Of a stretch of DNA of 17,773 bases, positions 6,304 to 13,373 are shown in pieces; position 1 is the stretch's first letter, and each line of letters begins with the position of its first letter. The notes beneath the pieces are model-generated. The model was not told the origin of the DNA, searched no databases, and was given only the letters and a program-made list of their open reading frames with translations. This DNA is from Verrucomicrobiota bacterium (GTDB taxonomy: Bacteria > Verrucomicrobiota > Verrucomicrobiia > Opitutales > Opitutaceae). The translations under genes were made by a program, and so were the position numbers. Where the stretch lies: NCBI GenBank assembly GCA_023443985.1, contig JAEZSJ010000042.1:1-17773 (forward strand), given 5' to 3'.

Positions 6304-7683
6304 ATGGCCACGAACAAAGTCCGCGTCCGTTTCGCTCCCAGCCCGACCGGGTTCTTCCATATCGGCAGTGCCCGCACCGCGCTGTTCAACTGGCTGTACG
6401 CCCGCCATACCGGCGGCACGTTCGTGCTGCGTATCGAGGACACCGACAAGGAGCGCAACAGCGAGGATTTCCTCAACGTCATCTACGACAGCCTGCGCTG
6501 GCTGGGCATGGAGTGGGACGAGGGCCCCGGCAAGGGCGGGGACTTCGGTCCGTACCGTCAGAGTGAGCGCGACCCGGTGTACCGCGAATACCTCGCGAAG
6601 CTGACCGCCGCCGGCCGCACCTACGAGAAGGACGGCGCCATCTACTTCAAGCTGCTCGGCGAGCGTTCGGAGGTGTACGACGATCACCGCAAGAAGACTG
6701 TGACGAAGGTCGCCGCCGCGCCGGCGATCATCGACGACTGCATCCGCGGCCGCGTCGAGCGGGCCGAGGACGAGGATTTCGTCATTGTGCGCTCGGACGG
6801 GAACCCGGTGTTCCACTTCGTGAACGTTGTCGACGACATCGCGATGCAGATCACCCATGTGATCCGCGGCGAGGACCACCTGTCGAACACGAGCAAGCAC
6901 GTGGAGCTCTTCAAGGCGTTCGGGGTGACGCCGCCGAAGTTCGCGCACATCCCGCTCATCCTGAAGTCCGACGGCCCGGGCAAGATGTCGAAGCGCGACC
7001 GCGGCGCGTTGATCGAGGAGTACCAGAAACGCGGGTTCCTGCCGGAGGCGGTGGTGAACTTCCTGTGCCTGCTCGGATGGAACCCCGGCGACGACCGTGA
7101 GAAGATGCCGATCGCGGAGATCATCCGGCTGTTCGACCTGCCCGGTGTGAACCAGAGCAACGCCCGCTTCGATGAGAAGAAGATGGCGCACATGAACATG
7201 CTCTACGTGCTCGAGCAGCCGGCGGAGCGGTTCGTCGAGCTCGCTCGCACGCACCTCCAGCGGCACAACGTGTCCGCCGCGCTCGCGGCGGAGGCGGACT
7301 ATTTCCGCGAGGTCATGCTGCTCAGCCAGCCGAAGATCAAGGGGCTGGAGGAGTTGCCCGCCTACACCGCCTATTTCTTCACCGAAGACTTCGCGATCGA
7401 CGAGAAGGTGCGCGCGAAGGTCATGGGCAAGGGCGACCCGAAGGCGCGCCTGCGCGAGCTGGTCGAGGTGCTCCGCTCCGCGGACTTCGGCTCCGATGCG
7501 GCGATCGAGGCTTGCATCAAGGAATTGGCGACCAAGAACGCCCTCGGCTTCGGCGACTACCAGGCGGTGGCGCGACTGGCCGTCTCGGGCACCAACGTGG
7601 GGCCGTCGATCACCGGCATGTTCCGGGTGCTCGGTCGCGAGCGGGTGCTGACGCGGCTCGAGCGTTTCCTCGGCACGGCCTGA
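6304..7683 (+). CDS. gltX: Glutamyl-tRNA synthetase
   Basis: Charges tRNA-Glu with glutamate in the cytosol, and is a class I aminoacyl-tRNA synthetase. The 459-residue protein has the family signature APSPTGFFHIGSARTALFNW (residues 11-30) with HIG at 19-21 replacing HIGH, IEDTD at 44-48, and the KMSKR loop at 227-231. The C-terminal helical anticodon-binding part is complete and ends with LTRLERFLG. The cysteine motif that binds zinc in the E. coli enzyme is absent from the insertion near residues 100-120, as in many bacterial GluRS. The ATG at 6304 was chosen because MATNKVRVRFAPSPTG is the usual N-terminus; the frame extends 16 codons upstream without resemblance to the family. It is monocistronic by position, with a 394-base gap before amtB1. 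Confidence 0.97.
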   Translation: MATNKVRVRFAPSPTGFFHIGSARTALFNWLYARHTGGTFVLRIEDTDKERNSEDFLNVIYDSLRWLGMEWDEGPGKGGDFGPYRQSERDPVYREYLAKLTAAGRTYEKDGAIYFKLLGERSEVYDDHRKKTVTKVAAAPAIIDDCIRGRVERAEDEDFVIVRSDGNPVFHFVNVVDDIAMQITHVIRGEDHLSNTSKHVELFKAFGVTPPKFAHIPLILKSDGPGKMSKRDRGALIEEYQKRGFLPEAVVNFLCLLGWNPGDDREKMPIAEIIRLFDLPGVNQSNARFDEKKMAHMNMLYVLEQPAERFVELARTHLQRHNVSAALAAEADYFREVMLLSQPKIKGLEELPAYTAYFFTEDFAIDEKVRAKVMGKGDPKARLRELVEVLRSADFGSDAAIEACIKELATKNALGFGDYQAVARLAVSGTNVGPSITGMFRVLGRERVLTRLERFLGTA

Positions 7684-7707
7684 AGAGGGGGCCAGGCGGA
7701 CGCGCGG

Positions 7708-7730
7708 GCGCGGCGATCACACCGCCGCGC
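7708..7730 (+). terminator. Possible gltX hairpin terminator (no U-tract)
   Basis: A perfect 8-bp GC stem (GCGCGGCG at 7708-7715, CGCCGCGC at 7723-7730, 7-base loop) starts 25 bases after the gltX stop. No T-run follows, so it may act as a stem protecting the 3' end or as a weak terminator. Confidence 0.35.
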
Positions 7731-7983
7731 GAGGCCGCCGATTGAAGTGTGTCGGGCGACGATCCGCTGAGACGAACTCGGCAGGGGCCGTGCGCCCGGG
7801 CCGGAGCGTTCGGGGGGGCCGGGCGGGCTCCCGTCCACGACACCAACCCACCACGGGAACCGGTGCCAACGCGGTTGCGGCGGAGGGTGTGGGTGAAAAT
7901 GCACAGGGGGACCGTTGCCGCCGCCGGGTGGCCGCACTGGAACCCGGAGCGGGGCAGGGGGGAGTCCCAGCGCGGGCGGCGCT

Positions 7984-7999
7984 TGGCACATGGCGTGCT
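7984..7999 (+). promoter_or_regulatory. Sigma-54 (RpoN) promoter of amtB1
   Basis: TTGGCACATGGCGTGCT gives a -24 element TGGCAC (all six consensus bases), and GG at 7985-7986 is separated by exactly 10 bases from GC at 7997-7998 (-12 element GTGCT against TTGCW). A transcript would start near 8010, leaving a leader of about 68 bases before the amtB1 ATG at 8078. Nitrogen-controlled amt-glnK operons are classic RpoN targets, which supports the call. Confidence 0.65.
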
Positions 8000-8077
8000 T
8001 TTTTGGCGCGTCTCCTCGCCTTGGGCGAAGCGGACCACACCCGAAGCCTGCTCCACCAACCTCCAGTGCAACCTCCC

Positions 8078-9508
8078 ATGAAGAACAGCCTCATACCGGG
8101 CACAGCCAGGATCACGAAGGCCGTGCTGCTCATCCCTCTGCTCGCCGCCGCGGCGATGCACGGTGAAGACGCCGTCGCGGCCGCGACCGAAGCGGCGAAA
8201 TACGCGGACCTCGACGCGTTCAAAGCCTCGGCCGGATACGGCCAGTTCACGACCCACAACCTGTGGATGATGATCGCCGCCGGACTGGTGTTCATCATGC
8301 ACCTGGGGTTCGCGACGCTGGAGACCGGCCTCACGCAGTCGAAGAACACGGTGAACATCCTGTTCAAGAACACGATGATCCCGTGCATCGGCATCCTCAC
8401 CTACGCGATCATGGGCTTCAACCTCATGTACCCGGGATCCGACCACGCCGGCGGCATCTTCGGCTTCGCCGGGTTCGGCGTGTCCGTGGCCGACCCGGTC
8501 GCGGGCCTCACCGACGCCTACAACGCGGGCTACACCTACTGGACGGACTTCCTCTTCCAGGCGATGTTCGCGGCCACCGCGGCGACGATCGTCTCCGGGG
8601 CGGTCGCGGAGCGGGTGAAGCTCGGCTCGTTCCTCGCCTTCTCCACGATCTTCGTGATGATCGTGTATCCGATCGCCGGTTTCTGGAAGTGGGGCGGCGG
8701 CTGGCTGTGGACCGCCACGGACGGCGGCTACGTCATCAAAGGCACCTCGCTGCCCGGCTTCTACGACTTCGCCGGCTCGACGATTGTGCACTCGATCGGC
8801 GGCTGGGGCGCGCTCGCGGGAGTGCTGCTCCTCGGACCGCGGCTGGGCAAGTACCTCGCCAACGGTCGCATGAAGCCGATCCTCGGCCACAGCATGCCCT
8901 TGGCGACCATCGGCGTGTTCCTGCTCTGGCTGGGGTGGTTCGGCTTCAACGGCGGCTCGGTGCTCAGCGCCGACCCGGCGGCGGTCTCGCTCACGCTGGT
9001 GACCACCTGCATCGCCGCCGCGGCGGGCGCGGTCGGGGCGATGATCACCGGCTGGATCGTGCTCAAGAAGCCCGATCTCTCGATGACGCTCAACGGCATC
9101 CTCGCCGGCCTGGTGGCCATCACGGCCGGGGCCGATCAGATGGCGCCCGGCTCCGCGGCGGCCATCGGCATGATCGGCGGTCTGCTCGTGGTGCTCGCGG
9201 TCATCCTCTTCGACAAGCTCAAGCTCGACGACCCGGTGGGTGCGCTCTCGGTCCACCTCGTCAACGGCATCTGGGGCACGCTCGCGGTCGGGCTCTTCGG
9301 CTCCCTGGCCGGCGGCGCCCAGTTCCTCTCCCAGCTGATCGGCGTGGTGGCCGTCGGTGCCTTCACCTTCGCCGCCGCCTTCGCGCTCTTCTACGGCCTC
9401 AAGGTCACGATGGGCATCCGGGTGAGCCCCGAGGAGGAATCCGAGGGTCTCGACATCGGCGAACACGGCAACGAGGCGTATCCCGACTTCCAATCCGCGC
9501 ACAAGTGA
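8078..9508 (+). CDS. amtB: Ammonium transporter, AMT1-like subgroup
   Basis: Inner-membrane ammonium channel or transporter of the Amt/Mep/Rh family, 476 residues. A cleavable-looking signal peptide (residues 1-30, ending AAAAMHGEDA) precedes a family-typical set of about eleven hydrophobic spans. The two pore histidines are visible: H238 in DFAGSTIVHS and H393 in SVHLVNGIWG. The first spans read GFATLETGLTQSKNTVNILFKN, the version seen in plant AMT1 and many cyanobacterial proteins, whereas the other amt in this window has the E. coli-like LFYGGLVRSKN. The cytosolic tail (GLDIGEHGNEAYPDF) is the conserved PII-contact region. The ATG at 8078 was chosen because it begins the signal peptide; the open frame upstream to 7742 is Arg/Gly-rich and lies across the promoter. 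It is followed after 89 bases by glnK1. Regulation through sigma-54 is likely. Confidence 0.95.
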   Translation: MKNSLIPGTARITKAVLLIPLLAAAAMHGEDAVAAATEAAKYADLDAFKASAGYGQFTTHNLWMMIAAGLVFIMHLGFATLETGLTQSKNTVNILFKNTMIPCIGILTYAIMGFNLMYPGSDHAGGIFGFAGFGVSVADPVAGLTDAYNAGYTYWTDFLFQAMFAATAATIVSGAVAERVKLGSFLAFSTIFVMIVYPIAGFWKWGGGWLWTATDGGYVIKGTSLPGFYDFAGSTIVHSIGGWGALAGVLLLGPRLGKYLANGRMKPILGHSMPLATIGVFLLWLGWFGFNGGSVLSADPAAVSLTLVTTCIAAAAGAVGAMITGWIVLKKPDLSMTLNGILAGLVAITAGADQMAPGSAAAIGMIGGLLVVLAVILFDKLKLDDPVGALSVHLVNGIWGTLAVGLFGSLAGGAQFLSQLIGVVAVGAFTFAAAFALFYGLKVTMGIRVSPEEESEGLDIGEHGNEAYPDFQSAHK

Positions 9509-9514
9509 TCCCTC

Positions 9515-9558
9515 GGCCCGTCGCCCTCCCGCGGGCCGCAGGGCACGCGGGAGCGGGC
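9515..9558 (+). other. Intercistronic hairpin between amtB1 and glnK1
   Basis: A perfect 8-bp stem (CTCCCGCG at 9526-9533, CGCGGGAG at 9546-9553, 12-base loop) is extended by a GCCCG/CGGGC outer pairing with a bulge. There is no T-run. Such a stem could adjust the ratio of the two products by partial termination or by protecting an mRNA end; this is inference. Confidence 0.5.
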
Positions 9559-9597
9559 GGCGGACCACACCACCCAACCACCTAGGATTCCATTTCG

Positions 9598-9936
9598 ATG
9601 AAACTCATCATTGCCATCATCAAGCCGTTCAAGCTGGAGGAAGTGAAGGACGCCCTCACGGAAATCGGCGTCGAAGGCATGACCGTCACCGAGGTCAAGG
9701 GCTTCGGTCGCCAGAAGGGGCACACCGAGATCTACCGCGGCAGCGAATACACGGTCGATTTTCTGCCGAAGGTGAAGCTCGAGATCGCCGTGGCCGACTC
9801 GGTGGCCCCGAAGGTCTTCGAGGCGGTCGTGAAGGCGGCCAAGACCGGAAAAATCGGCGACGGGAAGATCTTCGTCCTGCCGCTGGAGGACGTGGTCCGC
9901 ATCCGCACCGACGAGCGGGGCGACGCCGCTATCTAG
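9598..9936 (+). CDS. glnK: PII nitrogen regulatory protein, copy 1
   Basis: Trimeric PII signal protein of 112 residues, the exact family length. It reads 2-oxoglutarate and ATP/ADP and, with an amt partner, is expected to block the channel under nitrogen excess. The T-loop is intact (KGFGRQKGHTEIYRGSEYTV), with Q39, R47 and the uridylylatable Y51. The B-loop TGKIGDGKIF (83-92) and the C-loop RIRTDERGDAAI are also present. It sits 89 bases behind amtB1 in the usual amtB-glnK pairing, here in reversed order from E. coli glnK-amtB. The symbol glnK rather than glnB is chosen by linkage; sequence alone does not separate the two. AGGA at about -14 is only a weak ribosome-binding site. Confidence 0.95.
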   Translation: MKLIIAIIKPFKLEEVKDALTEIGVEGMTVTEVKGFGRQKGHTEIYRGSEYTVDFLPKVKLEIAVADSVAPKVFEAVVKAAKTGKIGDGKIFVLPLEDVVRIRTDERGDAAI

Positions 9937-9978
9937 CCCGCGGCGCCGCAGCCCACCCGCGGCGCCCGGACAAAAACT

Positions 9979-10016
9979 GGCCGGCGGCCCCAGAAGGGCC
10001 GCCGGCCTTGTTTTTT
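9979..10016. terminator. Strong bidirectional rho-independent terminator
   Basis: A perfect 12-bp GC stem (GGCCGGCGGCCC at 9979-9990, GGGCCGCCGGCC at 9996-10007) with a 5-base loop CAGAA is followed by TTGTTTTTT on the plus strand. It is preceded by CAAAAACT, giving a shorter T-run on the minus strand. It lies between the convergent glnK1 (stop 9936) and oadB1 (stop 10052) and should end both transcripts. Confidence 0.93.
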
Positions 10017-10051
10017 GAAAACGGTGGCGCTGGGCCGCCACGCGGCGCGGG

Positions 10052-11293
10052 TCACTTCATCGTGGAGATGAAATAGCCCGCGGCGACGGCGGTGCCGATC
10101 ACCCCGGCGACGTTCGGGCCCATGGCGTGCATGAGCAGGTAGTTGCTCGGGTCGGCCTTCTGGCCCTCGATGTGCGAGACGCGGGCGGCCATCGGGACCG
10201 CGGAGACGCCGGCCGAACCGATCAGCGGATTGATCGGGTTGTTCGGGCTGAACTTGTTCATCAACTTGGCGAACAACACGCCGGCGGCGGTCGAGCAGCC
10301 GAACGCGACGACGCCGAGGACGATGATCTTGATGGTGCCCCAGGCGAGGAAGCTCTGGCCGGACATCGTCAGGCCCACGCTCGTGCCGAGGAAGATCGTG
10401 AGGATGTTGATGATCTCGTTCTGCGCGGCCTGCAGGAGGCGCTCGACCACGCCGCACTCGCGGAGGAAGTTGCCGAGCATGAGCATCGCGATCAGCGCGG
10501 CGGCATCGGGCACGATCAGGATGCAGATCACCATCACGACGACGGCGAAGATCAGCTTCTCGAGACGCGAGACCTTGCGCAGCGACTTCATCTTGATGCA
10601 GCGCTCCTTCTCGGTCGTGAGCAGCCGCATGATCGGTGGCTGGATCAACGGCACGAGCGACATGTAACTGTAGGCGGCGACGGCGACCGCGCCGAGCAGG
10701 TGCGGGGCGAGCTTGTTCGTCACGAAGATGGAGGTCGGTCCGTCGGCGCCGCCGATGATGCCGATCGATCCGGCCTCGCGTGAGGTGAAGCCCATCAGCA
10801 GGGCCCCCATGAAGGTCATGAAGAGACCGAACTGCGCCGCGGCGCCGAGCAGGAAGGTGCGGGGGGCGGCGATCAGCGGCCCGAAGTCGGTGAGCGCTCC
10901 CACGCCCAAGAAGATCAGCGGCGGGAAGATCTCGAGCTTCACACCCTGGGCGATGAAGTCGTAGAGGCCGCCCTCGATCCGGTCGACCTTCACGGCGATG
11001 CGCTCCTGGGCCGCGGTCTCGGTGCCGGGGGCTTCGGGCAGGACCGTGCCTTCGACCTTGAACGTGGAGGTTTGGTAGACGCCGTTGGGCAGCATCTCGG
11101 AGGTGATCACGCCGCGGGTGGGCAGGTTCGCGACGAGGGCGCCGAAGGCGATGGGGACGAGCAGGAGCGGCTCGAAACCTTTGACGATCGCCAGGTAGAG
11201 CAGGACTGCGATCACGGCCCACATGGCCGCCATCTGCCAGGTGATGCTCGCAAATCCGGTGAGGCTGAGGAAATCGATGAGGCTTTGAATCAT
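10052..11293 (-). CDS. oadB: Na+-translocating decarboxylase beta subunit (OadB/MmdB/GcdB family), copy 1
   Basis: Membrane subunit that decarboxylates the carboxybiotin carried by the alpha-subunit assembly and pumps Na+ outward. The 413-residue protein is multi-spanning. Family residues are in place: GGADGPT with D184 (D203 in Klebsiella numbering), Y210 in AYSYMSL, N355 in NPLIGSAGVS, S364, and R371 in VPMAARV. An insert at about 62-115, with many charged residues (TEMLPNGVYQTSTFKVEGT and on), is a loop between the first spans. It starts 10 bases after the stop of oadG, so the two are co-translated. No alpha subunit (carboxyltransferase with biotin domain) lies nearby, so the substrate (oxaloacetate, methylmalonyl-CoA or glutaconyl-CoA) cannot be told from this window. 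It ends before a shared terminator. Confidence 0.94.
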   Translation of the reverse strand: MIQSLIDFLSLTGFASITWQMAAMWAVIAVLLYLAIVKGFEPLLLVPIAFGALVANLPTRGVITSEMLPNGVYQTSTFKVEGTVLPEAPGTETAAQERIAVKVDRIEGGLYDFIAQGVKLEIFPPLIFLGVGALTDFGPLIAAPRTFLLGAAAQFGLFMTFMGALLMGFTSREAGSIGIIGGADGPTSIFVTNKLAPHLLGAVAVAAYSYMSLVPLIQPPIMRLLTTEKERCIKMKSLRKVSRLEKLIFAVVVMVICILIVPDAAALIAMLMLGNFLRECGVVERLLQAAQNEIINILTIFLGTSVGLTMSGQSFLAWGTIKIIVLGVVAFGCSTAAGVLFAKLMNKFSPNNPINPLIGSAGVSAVPMAARVSHIEGQKADPSNYLLMHAMGPNVAGVIGTAVAAGYFISTMK

Positions 11294-11303
11294 GGCGAGA
11301 AAA

Positions 11304-11702
11304 TCAGCGGAGTTTGTGGCTGGCGAAGATCTGGCGGCGGCCCTCGCCCGACCAGGCGAGCAGGTTCAGGTTCGGCTCGGGGTGGGGGCTCACCGGGGTG
11401 ATCGCCACGATCGTCGCGGAGGCGTCGATGCTGGCGTAGACCGCGGCGGTGATCACCGCCACCACCTCGGGGCGGACCGATTCACCGGACGCGGCGGGGG
11501 ACGCCGGGCGGGATGCGGGTGCGGCGGCGAGGGCGCGGGCGCGACGTGCATCGGCGGCGCGGAAGATGGCGCCCATGAGCTCCATCAGGGCCCAGATTGA
11601 TCCGAGCGCGGAGAACACGACGAGCAGGCCGACCAGTTGATACGTGATGGAACCCAGTAGATCCGGGTGGTCGGGCAGGGCAGCGGCCAAGGGAAGCATC
11701 AT
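11304..11702 (-). CDS. oadG: Na+-translocating decarboxylase gamma subunit (OadG family)
   Basis: A small assembly subunit, 132 residues, that anchors the carboxyltransferase to the membrane beta subunit. One N-terminal membrane span (YQLVGLLVVFSALGSIWALM, about 21-40) is followed by a short acidic/basic turn, an Ala/Pro/Ser linker (50-76), and a conserved C-terminal segment PEVVAVITAAVYASIDASATIVAITPV with a final WSGEGRRQIFASHKLR. This matches the longer class of OadG proteins, whose C-terminal tail meets the alpha subunit. Two adjacent ATGs (11702 and 11699) could serve as start. It is followed by oadB1 after 10 bases. The gap of 182 bases to the antiporter gene upstream contains a GC hairpin at 11731-11748 that may lie in its leader. 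Confidence 0.9.
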   Translation of the reverse strand: MMLPLAAALPDHPDLLGSITYQLVGLLVVFSALGSIWALMELMGAIFRAADARRARALAAAPASRPASPAASGESVRPEVVAVITAAVYASIDASATIVAITPVSPHPEPNLNLLAWSGEGRRQIFASHKLR

Positions 11703-11730
11703 ATCTTCGATATTGGGGAACCAGAACCCG

Positions 11731-11748
11731 GCGCATCTCCGGATGCGC
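11731..11748. other. Palindromic hairpin in the oadG upstream region
   Basis: A perfect 7-bp inverted repeat (GCGCATC, 4-base loop, GATGCGC) is located 29 to 46 bases upstream of the oadG ATG. Further GCGC-containing half-copies follow up to about 11766. It may be an operator or a leader stem; no T-run follows it in the minus direction. Confidence 0.35.
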
Positions 11749-11859
11749 GCTTTTGGAGGTGCGCCGATGCAAAGCGGCGTCCGTTGGCTGGCGAGCCTTT
11801 TTGCAGAGTCCGTGAAAGACGGCGCAGCCGGACCCCGAGGGCGGGCCGCGAGAGGCGCA

Positions 11860-11880
11860 GGCGGGGCGGCGCGCCCCGCC
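11860..11880 (-). terminator. GC hairpin downstream of the antiporter gene
   Basis: A perfect 9-bp stem (GGCGGGGCG at 11860-11868, CGCCCCGCC at 11872-11880, 3-base loop) sits 4 bases after the antiporter stop at 11885. It lacks a T-run in the minus direction, so it may be a weak terminator or an RNA-end stabiliser. Confidence 0.45.
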
Positions 11881-11884
11881 CGGT

Positions 11885-13237
11885 TCAGAGGAAGAGCCAG
11901 CCAGTCAGCAGAATGATCGGCAACAGATACGGCAGGCTGAACTTGAAGACGTAGCCGAAGAACGAAGGCGTATTGATCTTCGAACTCTCGGCGATCGATT
12001 TCACCATGAAGTTCGGGCCGTTGCCGATGTACGTCATCGCCCCGAAGAACACTGAGCCGAGGCTCACGGCGATGATGTAGAGCGCCGCGGGGAATTCACC
12101 GTTTCTGCTCTTGGGATCGAGCAGCCAGTCGACGATCTGCTTCTCGGGCGCGGTCTGGCCGTCGGCGGTGAGCCGGATCGAGTCGGGGGCGACGACCGTC
12201 TGCGCGAGCGTGAAGAAGTTCAGGTAGGTGGGAGCGTTGTCGAGCACGGCGGAGAGCGAGCCGGAGGCCACGTAGTACTGCATCGGCTTCTCGATGCCGA
12301 ACTCGCGACCGTGCTCCTGCAGGTAGTCCAATGCGGGCATCATCGTGGCGAAGATGCCGACGAAGAGGAACCCCACCTCCTTGATCGGACCGAAGGAGAA
12401 CTCGTTGGCTTCGCGCACCGTCTTGCGGGTGGTGACCATCGCGCCGACGGCGGCGCCCAGCATCGCGATCTGCCGCACGAAAAACGTCTCCGGGAGGAAG
12501 ACGGCGCCGACGATGACGAGCAGGAAGAGAATATTGTGCAGGCCGTCGACAGTGACGGCCGGTTCGCGCGCGGTCTCCTTGTCGCGGACCGGTTTCGGCG
12601 CGCGGTGGAAGTTGCGGAGGTCGAGGACGAAGAAGAGTGCGAGCACGAGTCCGAGGGTCACCAGCCAGGGCAGCATGGCGTTCTCCATCAGCCAGAAGAA
12701 CGGCACCCCGTGGAGATAACCGAGGAAGAGCGGCGGGTCGCCGATCGGGGTGAGGGCGCCACCGACGTTCGAGACGGTGAAGATGAAGAAGACGATGTGG
12801 AACGCCGTGATACGGTATTTGTTCATCCGGATCCAGGGGCGGATGAGCACCATGGAGGCGCCGGTCGTGCCGATGAGGTTGGCGAGCAGGGCGCCGATGA
12901 GCAGGAAGACGACATTGCCGGCGGGGCGGGCCTCGCCGCGGATCCGGATATGGATGTTCCCGGCCACCACAAAGAGGGCCCCGATCAGCACGATGAACGC
13001 GAAGTACTCCTCCATCGTGGTGAGCACCTTGTGTCCGCCGTGCGGCACTCGGGCGAGGTAGAGCCCGGCGACGATCAGGCCGAGGCCGATGGAGACGGCC
13101 GGGTAGAACTTCTCCCAGTAGTGCTTAATGCCGTGCGGCGTCAGCGGCATGGTGGCGATCAGGAGCAGCAACAGGGCGAACGGCGCGACCCAGATCAGCG
13201 GGATCGCGGAGGGGGCGGCGGCAAGGAACGCGGTCAT
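11885..13237 (-). CDS. Na+/H+ antiporter-like permease, ion transporter superfamily (NhaD/CitMHS_2-like)
   Basis: A 450-residue integral membrane protein with about eleven hydrophobic spans and no signal peptide. Two matching re-entrant-type motifs are visible: NLIGTTGASMVLIRPWIRMN (about 120-139) with SNVGGALTPIGDPPLFLG (156-173) in the first half, and SAVLDNAPTYLNFF plus GAMTYIGNGPNFMVK in the second half. The inverted repeat arrangement is typical of the NhaD / arsenite-permease / citrate-transporter superfamily. Annotation as Na+/H+ antiporter follows the usual name of this subgroup; citrate or another anion is possible. Position between OadB and OadG genes favours a sodium role (inference). 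The ATG at 13237 is preferred; no Shine-Dalgarno motif. Transcription probably starts between 13238 and 13329, after the oadB2 terminator. Confidence 0.87.
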   Translation of the reverse strand: MTAFLAAAPSAIPLIWVAPFALLLLLIATMPLTPHGIKHYWEKFYPAVSIGLGLIVAGLYLARVPHGGHKVLTTMEEYFAFIVLIGALFVVAGNIHIRIRGEARPAGNVVFLLIGALLANLIGTTGASMVLIRPWIRMNKYRITAFHIVFFIFTVSNVGGALTPIGDPPLFLGYLHGVPFFWLMENAMLPWLVTLGLVLALFFVLDLRNFHRAPKPVRDKETAREPAVTVDGLHNILFLLVIVGAVFLPETFFVRQIAMLGAAVGAMVTTRKTVREANEFSFGPIKEVGFLFVGIFATMMPALDYLQEHGREFGIEKPMQYYVASGSLSAVLDNAPTYLNFFTLAQTVVAPDSIRLTADGQTAPEKQIVDWLLDPKSRNGEFPAALYIIAVSLGSVFFGAMTYIGNGPNFMVKSIAESSKINTPSFFGYVFKFSLPYLLPIILLTGWLFL

Positions 13238-13329
13238 GGAGGCGGTTGATATCGACTGCGGGACAGGGGAACCGGCTGGATCGGCCGGAAAAAGAGAGCA
13301 ACGAAACAGGTGCGGGCGTACGGGAGAAC

Positions 13330-13359
13330 AAAAAAAAGCCCGCGGCCGAAACCGCGGGC
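13330..13359 (-). terminator. Rho-independent terminator of oadB2
   Basis: On the minus strand a perfect 8-bp stem (GCCCGCGG and CCGCGGGC, 13338-13345 with 13352-13359, 6-base loop) is followed by eight T residues (the A-run at 13330-13337). It lies 14 bases after the oadB2 stop and separates oadB2 from the antiporter gene downstream. Confidence 0.93.
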
Positions 13360-13373
13360 GGAAACTCAGGCGC

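Larger units (their letters stand above)
7684..8077 (+). promoter_or_regulatory. Long intergenic region upstream of amtB1
   Basis: These 394 bases hold the gltX 3' hairpin and, near the right end, the sigma-54 promoter described separately. The roughly 250 bases between them would be the place for an upstream activator site, but I find no NtrC-type dyad (GCAC-N7-GTGC). Frames open across this stretch read as low-complexity Arg/Gly/Pro shadows and are not called as genes. Confidence 0.4.

Noticed and set aside
7742..8077. N-terminal extension of amtB1 by 112 codons
   Set aside because: Arg/Gly-rich, crosses the sigma-54 site, and the signal peptide begins at 8078.
7610..9577. 655-codon minus-strand frame opposite amtB1
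   Set aside because: Runs antisense through amtB1 and its promoter; His/Arg/Glu-rich low-complexity translation without any domain.
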